A stretch of DNA of 10,000 bases from Chrysomallon squamiferum (GCA_012295275.1 CM022666.1:14198106-14208105); one strand, 5' to 3'; shown: positions 1 to 7,331, counted from the stretch's first letter. Numbers and translations: made by a program. Notes: generated by a model from the letters alone, not told the origin.

Positions 1-474
1 GCTCCGTCTTCAACTTCGCTCTGTTTAAAAACCCTCTCTTCCTCATCGTGATCGCCAGCGCCGTGTTCGGCGTGCACGCTGCGACGACGATGAACACGTA
101 CATCCCGGCTCTGGCTAAGGGCAAAAACGTCTCGAAACTCAGAGCAGCTCTGCTGCTGTCGTTGGTGGGAGCCACTGGGATCGTGGGAAGGCTGATGGTG
201 GGTTTCTTTGCGGATCTCAACATAGTGAAACGATCGTTGCTCATGTCCATCGCTCTGGCAGTGTCCGGTGTAGCTGCGCTTTGCTCCCCGGTTTATAATG
301 GGTTTGAGACGCTGATAATTTTCTGTCTTATTTACGGCTTCTTTGGTGGACTGTACTTCAACCTGATTCCCGTTGTCCTGGTGGATTTTTTAGGAGAGGA
401 ACATCTTTCTACGTCGTTTGGTTTTGTTCAGCTCTTCAGTGGAGCTTCCATGGCAGCTGTGAATCCTGTTACAG
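1..474 (+). CDS. Monocarboxylate-transporter-like (SLC16/MFS) protein, internal exon, partial
   Basis: The frame is open from the window edge (first full codon at 3) and gives 157 full codons plus the first base of a split codon. The peptide looks like the C-terminal half of an SLC16-type major-facilitator transporter, a plasma-membrane carrier of monocarboxylates or related small solutes. Residues counted from codon 3: an F-LFKNPLF entry into TM7 (about 12-35); TM8 (48-70); the GRLMVGFFAD loop at 62-71, matching the MFS G-R-x3-G-x3-D pattern; TM9 (78-97); TM10 (102-127) with a glycine-rich YGFFGG; and TM11 (137-157) ending in NPVTG. The full family is about 400-600 residues with 12 TMs, so TM1-6 lie upstream and TM12 is missing. 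The GTG at 48 is an internal valine codon, not a start. GC content is clearly higher than in the flanking DNA. The family call is confident; substrate and subfamily cannot be decided. Confidence 0.88.
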
Positions 475-480
475 GTTCGT
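475..480 (+). other. Splice donor ending the SLC16-like exon (phase 1)
   Basis: ACAG|GTTCGT at 471-480 splits the glycine codon after its first base, giving a phase-1 intron. Without splicing, the frame reads only Gly-Ser and then a stop (TAA 480-482), just where the family should continue into the rest of TM11 and TM12. Sequence to the right is AT- and T-rich, as expected for an intron. The donor is weaker than GTAAGT but acceptable. This is inferred from the sequence; no transcript data are available. Confidence 0.7.
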
Positions 481-922
481 AAAAAGTTTCACTTCTGATT
501 TGTTTTTTTTTTTTTTCCCCCACTAGTTCTGTTTTATATCACTTGATGTTTAAACTTTGACAAGTTAGTTTCTTTTAAACGCATGCATGTACTGGTCTGC
601 AGTGTTTTTGATTCAGTTATAAATTTGCAAATTATTATTTTTTTTTCGTTTGAGCAACGTTAGATCATTAATGACAAGTTATAACAATAAAATATCATTG
701 TTACATAATATCTGAAGCAGGTATCCTCCCATTACTCATATGCCCAATAGTCATACAATTTGGAAAGCAGTCAAGCAGTAAGTAAATTGGGCACACCTGT
801 GTGGGGAATGATCAGCTAGTCTTGGCTGGGTCTCACTGGTAACTGTTGTAATCACAGCTCCAGTGGGCAGCATTTGTTCATGGTTATTCCAATTATATGG
901 AGATGTTGCTCTTAAATAGTAG
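481..922. other. AT-rich non-coding sequence (probable intron start)
   Basis: Short T-runs (about 503-516 and 639-646) and AT-rich unique sequence. I see no gene, RNA gene or clear repeat. A short minus-strand open frame at 751-999 shows no family features. Confidence 0.6.
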
Positions 923-1336
923 AAGAACTTTGAAGGAGATATGTTTTCACAGTGGATCCGCAGGGCTGCCGGACTATCTTTACTACTACTACAAAACAAA
1001 ATTCAGGACGCATGGATTGAAACCATGGACTCGACACCAAATGGTCTTCCTGCCCGAGAGTTCATTGACTACATGGTCGTCAACTGGATTGATGATGATG
1101 CTTGCTTCCCTCTGCCGCTCTGGAACCACCATGAGACCAATGGACTACGCATCAATCTGCATCAAGTGCAGCAGAGAGTCAAGACGCCCGTTCAGTTCTT
1201 AGATGCTGTAGGCCACTGGTTTTCAACCATATTTTCATCAATCAAAGACAGTACAAAAGGAATCTATATTCACTGTGACGGATCCGAAACCTGTCTCTAC
1301 ACGTTTTTATTTATTTCTCCCTCCAAGTCAGCTTGA
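923..1336 (+). pseudogene. Transposase-like fragment (resembles the C-terminal part of MULE-type transposases), degenerate
   Basis: An open frame follows the in-frame stop TAG at 920-922 and ends at TGA 1334-1336; the first Met codon is at 941. Residues counted from that Met: a basic WIRRAAGL segment (5-12), NKIQDAWIETM (19-29), FIDYMVVNWIDDDACFP (41-57), LWNHHETNGLRIN (60-72). This order recalls the C-terminal region of MULE-type and related animal transposases, where an FxDY...W...FP...LWNHH...GxRTNN stretch leads into an N-x-EGWH motif. Here the second Asn and the EGWH block are absent and the reading passes directly to LHQVQQRVKTP. The part after about residue 85 matches nothing I know. 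There is no catalytic DDE region and no upstream continuation. I read it as a decayed transposon piece inside the intron. The family name is from memory of motifs, not an alignment; a captured host exon is the alternative. Confidence 0.45.
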
Positions 1337-1362
1337 AAAAAGCTAAAATATATACCCTCGCC

Positions 1363-1514
1363 CAAGAACGATCTTGTGACCCCCAGAAAAAAGGCTATAC
1401 ACCCCTCTGGGGATCGCGACCTTGACCAAGTCCATCATTATTGATCCCTGCACTTCCCCTGACAAGGATCCCCTGGGAATGGACCATCAGCTGATGGTCT
1501 GCAGATGTCCATTC
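1363..1514. repeat. GC-richer segment packed with short inverted repeats
   Basis: Within about 150 bp there are CAAGA/TCTTG (1363-1367 with 1372-1376), CCCCAGA/TCTGGGG (1381-1387 with 1406-1412), GGGGATC/GATCCCC (1409-1415 with 1467-1473), the perfect 18-bp palindrome GACCATCAGCTGATGGTC (1482-1499), and GAATGGAC/GTCCATTC (1477-1484 with 1507-1514). Composition differs from the surrounding AT-rich DNA. It lies just downstream of the transposase-like fragment, so a non-coding end of the same element, or a separate foldback element, is plausible. No target-site duplication was identified. Confidence 0.5.
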
Positions 1515-1760
1515 TCCACTGATCAAGGTTTCCACGTATATATATATATACATGAGATTTTGGATTTGGAATTTCGGATAAAGGAACTATAACCTGTAAT
1601 ATTAGTTGTGTTGGTATCAGTAATGTGACTAGGTTAGCAGTAGTAGTAACTCTAAGAGTGATTATAAGAACGTTAATAAAAACAGTAGGAAATAGTTTAT
1701 TAGCAGAATAAGGGGAGATAACAATTTAATTTATATAAAATACTGCTATATATAAAATTA

Positions 1761-1783
1761 TTTTTTTTTTTTTTTTTTTTTTT
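1761..1783. repeat. Poly(T) tract, 23 bases
   Basis: An uninterrupted run of T, followed by ATTATTC. It could be a slippage-grown homopolymer or the reverse-strand poly(A) of an old retroposed copy, but no retroelement body is recognisable next to it. Confidence 0.9.
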
Positions 1784-1839
1784 ATTATTCATGCTTTAAA
1801 ACAATTTTTTTTTAAATTACTGACTCATGCTTATAAAAC

Positions 1840-1878
1840 AATTTGTTTTTCCCAGGCTGGCTGAGTGCTATTTCATGA
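1840..1878 (+). other. Candidate splice acceptor with a very short in-phase continuation of the transporter
   Basis: A strong pyrimidine tract (TTTGTTTTTCCCAG) ends at 1855. Joined in phase 1 to the exon ending at 474, the following bases read Gly-Trp-Leu-Ser-Ala-Ile-Ser and then TGA (1876-1878). In SLC16 proteins the residues after TM11 often form a G-x-L-x-D pattern, so Gly-Trp-Leu fits at first, but the frame stops before TM12. It may be a decoy acceptor, a decayed exon or an alternative truncated end. Evidence is weak. Confidence 0.25.
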
Positions 1879-1908
1879 CGTCACTGGTATTAGAAATTAT
1901 GACGCTTG

Positions 1909-2200
1909 TTTTATATCAATTTTGTTTCAGTTTATTCCATAATAGGGATGCTGTCTGTGACTGTAGTTGTTTTATTTTGTTTTATTCTATTTATTTCTAG
2001 ATTTTTTGTTCATTATTTTTTAGACTCAGACGAAAGAAATAAATCTGTAGGAGACGAAACAAAATATTAAATAAAAATTACGAAATGTTTTATTATAATT
2101 TTGTTTCAATTCTATTCCATAATAGTTTTCACTGTAGTTAAAATGAAAACTATTATAAAATTCATATGGGAAATAGTTAATTTTTATTTTGTTTTATTCT
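1909..2200. repeat. Diverged direct duplication, offset about 180 bp
   Basis: The segment 1909-1988 recurs at 2088-2200 with the same order of blocks: AATTTTGTTTCA (1918 and 2097), TATTCCATAATAG (1933 and 2113), CTGTAGTT (1961 and 2132), TTTATTTTGTTTTATTCT (1971 and 2183). The right copy carries about 30 extra bases, which form one arm of a hairpin: ATAATAGTTTTCA (2119-2131) pairs perfectly with TGAAAACTATTAT (2144-2156) across a 12-base loop. It is non-coding and of unknown origin. Confidence 0.7.
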
Positions 2201-2272
2201 GAAAAAAATTAAGATCTTAAAGTTATACTTTTGTTAAAACAACCAAGTTTCATCAACACGGCTGTTACTGAT

Positions 2273-2292
2273 CTAACTAACTAACTAACTAA
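2273..2292. repeat. (CTAA)5 microsatellite
   Basis: Five perfect CTAA units, running into an A-rich AAATA stretch to about 2314. Confidence 0.9.
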
Positions 2293-2483
2293 ACAAATAA
2301 ATAAAAATAAAACATTTATTTCATTTTGGTGACTGTCTCCGGATTGTTACGGTTTCTGATATATCAGCGAACATCGCACTTGTAAAAGTGACTTGTTTTA
2401 AAATCTTTATGATAATTTAATAAGCAACAGAATTAAAGTTTCCAGTTTGTATGTATTTTCATTGCATTTTGAATCGTGTTCAG

Positions 2484-2511
2484 TATATATAGATATATAT
2501 ATCTATATATA
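2484..2511. repeat. Perfect 28-bp AT palindrome
   Basis: The sequence is its own reverse complement across all 28 bases, centred between 2497 and 2498. A single G at 2492 is mirrored by a C at 2503, so it is not simply a TA run. Such sequences can extrude as cruciforms. No function is implied. Confidence 0.85.
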
Positions 2512-2624
2512 TCAGCAGTATTGTTGTGTGGCGTACTTGAACTGTATGAGGTGTTTGTAACAGTGAAACGGTACTGGACTGTGTAACACCAAACATGATC
2601 TGTGCTGGCATTTTCGCTCTCCAG

Positions 2625-2643
2625 GCCTAAAGAGAGGCGCAAC
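2625..2643 (+). other. Candidate 19-base microexon between consensus splice sites
   Basis: A pyrimidine-rich acceptor TTTTCGCTCTCCAG ends at 2624 and a perfect donor GTAAGT starts at 2644, leaving 19 bases between them. From the phase-1 exon at 474 it would read Gly-Leu-Lys-Arg-Gly-Ala and leave phase 2. That does not resemble the expected transporter continuation. The pair may be chance, or belong to a non-coding or alternative transcript. Confidence 0.2.
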
Positions 2644-2802
2644 GTAAGTTTTTACACAGGCATCATATTTTTCATATTTTCACTTTTTTAATTTAATTAT
2701 TTGTTTTTATTTGTTTATCTTTTCTCGAACCCAGAATAATGATCGTTAATATTAAAATGTCTTTGATATCATTAAACATTTCTTCTTTCAAACATTCCGG
2801 AT

Positions 2803-2985
2803 TTTTATTAATTAATTAATTAATTTTATTTTATTTTATTTTATTAATTAAGCAATTGCTTGATTAATTAATTAATTAATTAATTTATTTTATTTTATTT
2901 TATTTTATTAACTAATTAATTTATTTTATTTTATTTATTTTATTAATTCATTAATGAATTAATTTATTTATTTATTATTATTTTA
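2803..2985. repeat. Higher-order AT array of [TTAA]n-[TTTTA]n modules
   Basis: Three to four modules, each a TTAA run followed by a TTTTA or TTTA run, lie in the same direction at about 2807-2846, 2863-2910, 2912-2945 and 2951-2984. The first two are separated by the perfect palindrome AAGCAATTGCTT (2850-2861). A second perfect palindrome of 22 bp sits at 2942-2963. No coding potential. Confidence 0.85.
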
Positions 2986-3460
2986 GTCGCGATTAAAGCA
3001 TTTTCTTTCTTTTAAAACGGTCGTATTTTATATTAACCCGCCGTCAACGTTGACGCAGTAAAGCATCTTTTTTTTCTCTCTTCTGTATACCAACATCACC
3101 CACGTTGTAGTAGCTGTTTAAACCAGCGTTGCGTGTGAAACGTACTGGAACACGCAGAACATTTAAAAAAGAACCATTCTGAATTAAACAGAAAGAAAGA
3201 ACGAAAGAAAGAAAAAAATGTTTTATTGCCTCATGAAACAAGTTGCAATAACAAGATTTGGGAATTTGAACTCGCTTAACTAAACAAACGGTGACGGATA
3301 AAACGAAACACAGAAAATATCCGAATCTTAATCACGACTCGCCTTTTCTCAGTTCCTAGAATTACGCGATAAATGTTTTACAAGACAGAATCTGGTGTAC
3401 AAATAAACACACACTGACATGCAGCAAAACAAACAACTCTTAATTCTTAAACCCGATAAA
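2986..3460. other. Unremarkable non-coding sequence with a (GAAA)n tract
   Basis: Mixed-composition DNA. A purine tract of GAAA units with one ACG interruption lies at 3191-3218. A 65-codon minus-strand open frame at 3044-3241 has no recognisable domain and is not supported as a gene. Confidence 0.6.
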
Positions 3461-3564
3461 CACACACACACACACAAAAAAAATAAAAATAAAAATAAAA
3501 AAATAACAAGAACAAGTGACGATATACTTAAATAAAAAAAATAAAAAATAAAAATAAAAAAAAA
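3461..3564. repeat. (CA)n followed by A-rich AAAAT repeats
   Basis: (CA)7-8 at 3461-3475 runs into an A-rich AAAAT stretch to 3506. After about 24 unique bases, a second A-rich AAAAAT stretch follows at 3531-3564. The A-rich tails recall retroposon ends, but no body is recognised upstream. Confidence 0.85.
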
Positions 3565-3590
3565 GGAAATCATTTCAGCAGATATTTTGC

Positions 3591-3950
3591 ATGATTCTTC
3601 AAGACATTGTCTTCAAAAGCTTGGTTCATGAAAGGATTAACTGTACCTACAACAGCGCATTTACAGCGGTGACGTCAAAGACATCGTCATTTCCCTATCG
3701 CTTACAATATGGCGGCTTCAGTATTTTTATACTTCAAATAACATATCAGTGGACAGATCAGCCCAACCCTCCCCAGGAAGAAAGTGGATCCGACCCTGCC
3801 TCGGGGGCAATGAACCTGTTGTGGCATTTTAGCTATGACGTCGCTAATCACTTATTTGATATAATAACTATAAGCTTCTCTCGTTTCGCAGATTTAATCG
3901 CTAACTCAAAGGTCAGAGGTTATTTAGAGTTCCTAAGTGCAAGACATTGA
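3591..3950 (+). other. Open frame of 119 codons, unrecognised; probably not a gene
   Basis: The frame runs from an ATG at 3591 (weak start context, T at -3) to a TGA at 3948-3950. The predicted peptide has no signal peptide, motif or domain I can name. It is polar with a few hydrophobic patches, including an acidic, proline-rich QPNPPQEESGSDP segment near the middle. Base composition is closer to balanced than its surroundings, so it is one of the few complex stretches in the window and could hold an old element, an exon or regulatory DNA. I favour non-coding because there is no family likeness and no splice structure. Confidence 0.15.
3670..3677. promoter_or_regulatory. Perfect CRE palindrome TGACGTCA
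   Basis: Full 8-bp CREB/ATF-type palindrome. An ATGGCGGC block, like the core of YY1-type promoter motifs, lies 31 bases downstream (3709-3716), and another TGACGTC sits at 3836. The pairing is typical of some animal promoters, but no TATA box, initiator or downstream gene supports a promoter here. A second perfect CRE occurs at 1876-1883. Confidence 0.3.
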
Positions 3951-3984
3951 CGTAGAAAAACTATAGGACACGGTGGACGATATA

Positions 3985-3985
<1 letters not shown>

Positions 3986-4021
<36 letters not shown>
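3986..4021. repeat. (CA)18 microsatellite
   Basis: Uninterrupted CA dinucleotides, followed by ATATTTG and a short GA run at 4031-4038. Confidence 0.95.
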
Positions 4022-4024
<3 letters not shown>

Positions 4025-4142
4025 TTGTAAGAGAGAGAGGACCTATATATTACTTGATATTATAAATTTTAAGTTTTATCAAATTTATTTATTTTAATTA
4101 TTACTGATTATGCTTTAAAAATCATTAAATGTTTTCATACTG

Positions 4143-4157
4143 TACTACTACTACTAT

Positions 4158-4201
<44 letters not shown>

Positions 4202-4202
4202 A
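4143..4202. repeat. (TAC)20 trinucleotide microsatellite
   Basis: TAC triplets with a single TAT interruption near 4155. It continues into looser AAT/GAT triplets to about 4290. Confidence 0.9.
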
Positions 4203-4295
4203 TATGATGATAATGATAATTATAATAATATATTAATAATGATCACGAAGATGACAGTAATAATGATGATGTCAACTAATGATGATGTCGAAATG

Positions 4296-4389
4296 TTTTT
4301 TTTTTTTTCTCTCTTTTTTTTTTTAATAAAAACAACTTACTGCGTGCGGTTAACAAAAAATAAAAAAAATAAAAAAAAAAAAATAAAAA
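4296..4389. repeat. Poly(T) and poly(A) arms in snapback arrangement
   Basis: A T-rich arm (4296-4324, interrupted by CTCTC) and an A-rich arm (4355-4389, interrupted by single T) lie about 30 bases apart and could pair imperfectly. A 71-codon open frame (4239-4454) crosses both and is low-complexity, so it is not called as a gene. Confidence 0.75.
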
Positions 4390-4479
4390 GAGATCAGTTT
4401 CCACAATTTAATAAAAAACGTTTAATGACCTATTGCGTTAGCGTATTCATTTAGTCGCTCATTTCACAGAATTACTTCG

Positions 4480-4640
4480 TTTAAGATTTAATCGTCGTCT
4501 GTCGAACGAGTCAAGTCAGCTTTGTCACTGCTGTCGTCTGCACGACCGCTCATCGTGGCACGTGGTCGGGGTCGGGCCGGGCATGGGGGGCGTCAGAGCA
4601 GAGCCGGCGCTACGCGATCACTGTCGATGCGGTAGGGGGG
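4480..4640. other. GC-rich, CpG-rich island
   Basis: About 160 bp with many CpG steps and GC content far above the flanking DNA. Both sides return abruptly to AT-rich sequence with T-runs. I see no open frame of note and no recognisable RNA gene. It could be a promoter-type island, a fragment of a foreign or mobile element, or a structured regulatory segment. The G-quadruplex motif inside it is listed separately. Confidence 0.55.
4568..4590 (+). other. Canonical G-quadruplex motif
   Basis: Four G-runs of 4, 3, 3 and 6 bases, separated by loops TC, CC and CAT. This satisfies the usual G3+ N1-7 rule with very short loops, which favours a stable parallel quadruplex. A fifth run of six G follows at 4635-4640. 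It lies on the plus strand, the same strand as the transporter exon, so a transcript of that gene would carry it. Confidence 0.85.
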
Positions 4641-5058
4641 AAATGTCAGTGCTTTGACCGGATTTTTTTAATTCTTTAATTTTTATATATTTAATTTTTT
4701 TTTTTTTTTTGTTTATTGTTTTATTCTACTGGCAAACTGCATGTTGAAAGAAATACTCTACTGAAAGCGGGACTGGATTAACGTTTAAGTTGCAGCCGTT
4801 GAAATATTTAATAAGCAGTGAGTATTATATAACGTTATTGTTTGTTTGTTTGTTTGTTGTTGTTGTGTGTTGTTTTTTTTTTAGTTGTGTTCAAATGATG
4901 AAAGGCTTTTCTTTTCTTTTCTTTTCTTTTCTTTCTTTAAATTTGTTATCATAAGCGGGCAGTTATAGAATCACGTGTAAAAGATCTCAGAAGGGGAGGT
5001 ACAGTTATTTAGTAGGACATGAATGCATGGCTATTTTTAGATATTATATGTTTCAATA
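4641..5058. other. AT-rich non-coding with short simple repeats
   Basis: T-run at 4695-4710, (GTTT)n/(GTT)n at about 4837-4868, and (CTTTT)n at about 4906-4936. I see no gene. Confidence 0.75.
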
Positions 5059-5121
5059 CAAATACTGTATTCTTTAAAACAAATATTATGTTCTTTACAA
5101 CAATTATTGTATTCTTATATT
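5059..5121. repeat. 21-bp minisatellite, three diverged copies
   Basis: Three head-to-tail units start at 5059, 5080 and 5101. Each begins CAA(A/T)TA and has a central G followed by TATTCTT or a close variant. The period is exactly 21 bases in all three. The sequence just upstream (5041-5058) may be a fourth, more decayed copy. Confidence 0.75.
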
Positions 5122-5536
5122 TTATTATTTAAGACTACTACTTGTTTTTCAATGAAGGATATAATATTCTATTTAATGGTGTTCCCCAGATGAATGCAGT
5201 AACACACGTGGTCTGTCTAAGCATGTAAAGAGACAGGTAGTCACCGCCGTTCGAGATATTCTTTTTTTCTCTTTGTACAAGGGTTCTTTTTATGGATTTT
5301 GAAATAGCAGCACACTGGCTGGAACAGAAGTTAAACCAGTTGGAGGTCCCTAAAAACTATCGTATATATTCTAACCACTGAGGTGGGAACCACGCCAGAT
5401 ATATTTTGAATGGTGAAAAATTTAAAAGATAGTTCGTTGTACTTACTGCATAGGATGCTATGATTGTTTAGCAGAAAGAAAAGTTTTATCTGTGCCTTCC
5501 CGTATACAGGATAGTACAAATTATTTTGATAAACCA
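5122..5536. other. AT-rich non-coding sequence
   Basis: No gene or repeat is recognised. The minus-strand open frame 5331-5636 is extended by the (GA)n tract and is not supported. Confidence 0.6.
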
Positions 5537-5556
5537 GTGTGTGTGTGTGTGTGTGT

Positions 5557-5630
<74 letters not shown>
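5537..5630. repeat. Compound microsatellite (GT)12(CT)35
   Basis: Twelve perfect GT units (5537-5560) join directly to 35 perfect CT units (5561-5630). The 70-bp pure pyrimidine tract is long and uninterrupted, which usually means recent growth. Mirror-symmetric CT/GA tracts can form triplex (H-DNA), and GT/CA can form Z-DNA. Confidence 0.95.
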
Positions 5631-5634
<4 letters not shown>

Positions 5635-5785
5635 ATGTATGTATGTCAATATATGTTTCTATAACTGTATGTATCGATATATATATATATATGTATTATG
5701 TAAGTATGTATGTATGCCTTTGTATTCATGAATATATGTATGTATGTATGTATATATGTGTGTGTATGTATGTATGTATGTATGT
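5631..5785. repeat. (TATG)n and (TA)n array
   Basis: Irregular TATG/TATA/TGTG units continue directly from the CT tract, with several clean (TATG)n blocks near 5700-5718, 5737-5752 and 5764-5784. Apparent open frames here are low-complexity. Confidence 0.85.
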
Positions 5786-6407
5786 GTTACAGATAAATAC
5801 AGAGAAAAATTTCCTTCAAAAGAGAAAGTGGACTAAAGACAGCGTCGTGACTTAGTAGTCAGGTCACAAAACTGGAATAATTATTTGTCATGGGGACCAG
5901 CACATAAGAGGTGTTAGCTTTCAAGTGCTAATGACCCTGTTAAAATATGTCTCGTTTCTTGTCTAGGGTTTGCGCCTTTTGTGGACCCGCTGACTGTGCA
6001 ATTAAGAAAATGTGACTATTGATTATAACAGATACATATATTTGTATATACTACAGATATAAACTATATATATTATGACGTATCCACCATCAACACCAAC
6101 ACAAAACACAATATTTATATTACAAAGATAATTATTTATTTTACACATGTATTCTTATTATTATTTAGTGGTTCAGGACGTGGGAGTTGGCGTTAAATGA
6201 AATACTACAGTTCTTAATTCTTTTAATTTTCCCTAACAGGTTTTGTTAGAAATAAATAACTCAAACTTTGTATGGAGCCTATACAGGTTACATCAAATTG
6301 ATCAGCAAATCACAGAGAGCATAGAGAAACAGGATAACCATTTTTCCTTGCTTCCGACTTGAACAGAGATAACGCAAAAATATAGTTATCAACAGAACTG
6401 CCTAATA
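5786..6407. other. Ordinary AT-rich sequence with two acceptor-like sites
   Basis: No gene or repeat is seen. Pyrimidine-rich acceptor-like sites end at 5966 (CTCGTTTCTTGTCTAG) and at 6239 (TTTTAATTTTCCCTAACAG). In phase with the exon at 474, they give 18 and 6 residues respectively before a stop, and neither matches the transporter family clearly. Confidence 0.5.
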
Positions 6408-6635
6408 ATGGCCGCCAACTCCTCACTCCTACCCGCGTCTTCTCTTTCTTCTTTGTGGTCTCTTTGTAATCTTCTGTGGATGGATGGATGGAAACTCTTT
6501 TTACGTACCCACGTCCAATTCAAGGTTCAGGCACGCCTATCTCGGATCCAGATCTTCTGTGATGCCTGGACTCTTTTGTCTTTTACTTTAATAAACACGT
6601 CGCGGACTTCCCTGAAGTCAGCAGAGAGGAGCTGA
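6408..6635 (+). other. Open frame of 75 codons with good start context, unrecognised
   Basis: The ATG at 6408 has A at -3 and G at +4, a favourable animal start context, and the frame ends at 6635. The peptide begins MAANSSLLPASS and is rich in Ser, Leu and Trp with no known motif. A (GGAT)4 repeat (about 6477-6492) lies inside it. GC content is somewhat above its neighbours. Without homology or splice support I consider it probably non-coding. Confidence 0.12.
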
Positions 6636-7200
6636 CAAAAAATTGCTTTTTGTCTCTCGCTAATGATCGTTAACTGTTGGGTGATTTGAGTGATTGGATT
6701 ACTGTTAACTAACAGTAGATATTTAGTTAATACGTACTGTTAGGAATATTTGTAGAAATGAATGGTTAACGTATTTACTTTCTTTAATGATGCATACAGG
6801 TTAATTACGAGATGTTACTGCATTAAAGTAAGCTATTTAGGTAAATAATCAATATGTCACCGACTTTTTCAAAAACTGTACCTTAAAAGTTACAACAATA
6901 TAACATACTGTAATAAGTCAAACAATAGCTACCAGCAAATAAACGTAAAGCGTATAAACTAAATTGCAATCCGTGGCTTAGCAAATAAGTTAGGACCATT
7001 TTGCGAAGTTAAAGAAACGCAGAAAACTGTACATTTAAATATCGCTGAGAAAACGTTCCACAGCTTGAACGAGGCCCTATTAGGGATGGTTAAGGGCCAT
7101 ACTATGTAAGATAAGAAAATGGTTTACCGTCATACTGTCACATATTTTATTTTCACACGCTTTTATCGTTCACCTTGCTTTCAGTTTTCTTGACTTGTAT
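6636..7200. other. AT-rich non-coding sequence
   Basis: No gene is seen. A small hairpin, TACTGTTA / TAACAGTA with a 2-base loop, lies at 6700-6717. Confidence 0.6.
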
Positions 7201-7262
7201 GTAGATAATATATATATAGATATATATATATATATATCGTCATATATATGTATATATGTATA

Positions 7263-7331
<69 letters not shown>

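Noticed and set aside
48-50. Possible start codon for the transporter at 48
   Set aside because: The codon is GTG inside a frame open to the window edge, and residues upstream (FALFKNPLFL) belong to the family pattern, so it is an internal valine.
897-1202. Second plus-strand open frame overlapping the transposase-like fragment
   Set aside because: A shifted-frame shadow; the motif-bearing frame is the one with its first Met at 941.
4143-4290. CTA/TAC array considered as a possible CRISPR-like or satellite array
   Set aside because: Pure trinucleotide repeat with no spacers or repeat-unit structure.
5331-5855. Arg-Glu repeat frame on minus and Ser-Leu / Val-Cys repeat frames on plus
   Set aside because: Artefacts of (GA)n/(CT)n and (GT)n tracts.
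6408-6635. Small gene with strong start context
   Set aside because: Only the start context supports it. The peptide has no motif, and no splice or homology evidence can be given. Kept only as a low-confidence entry.
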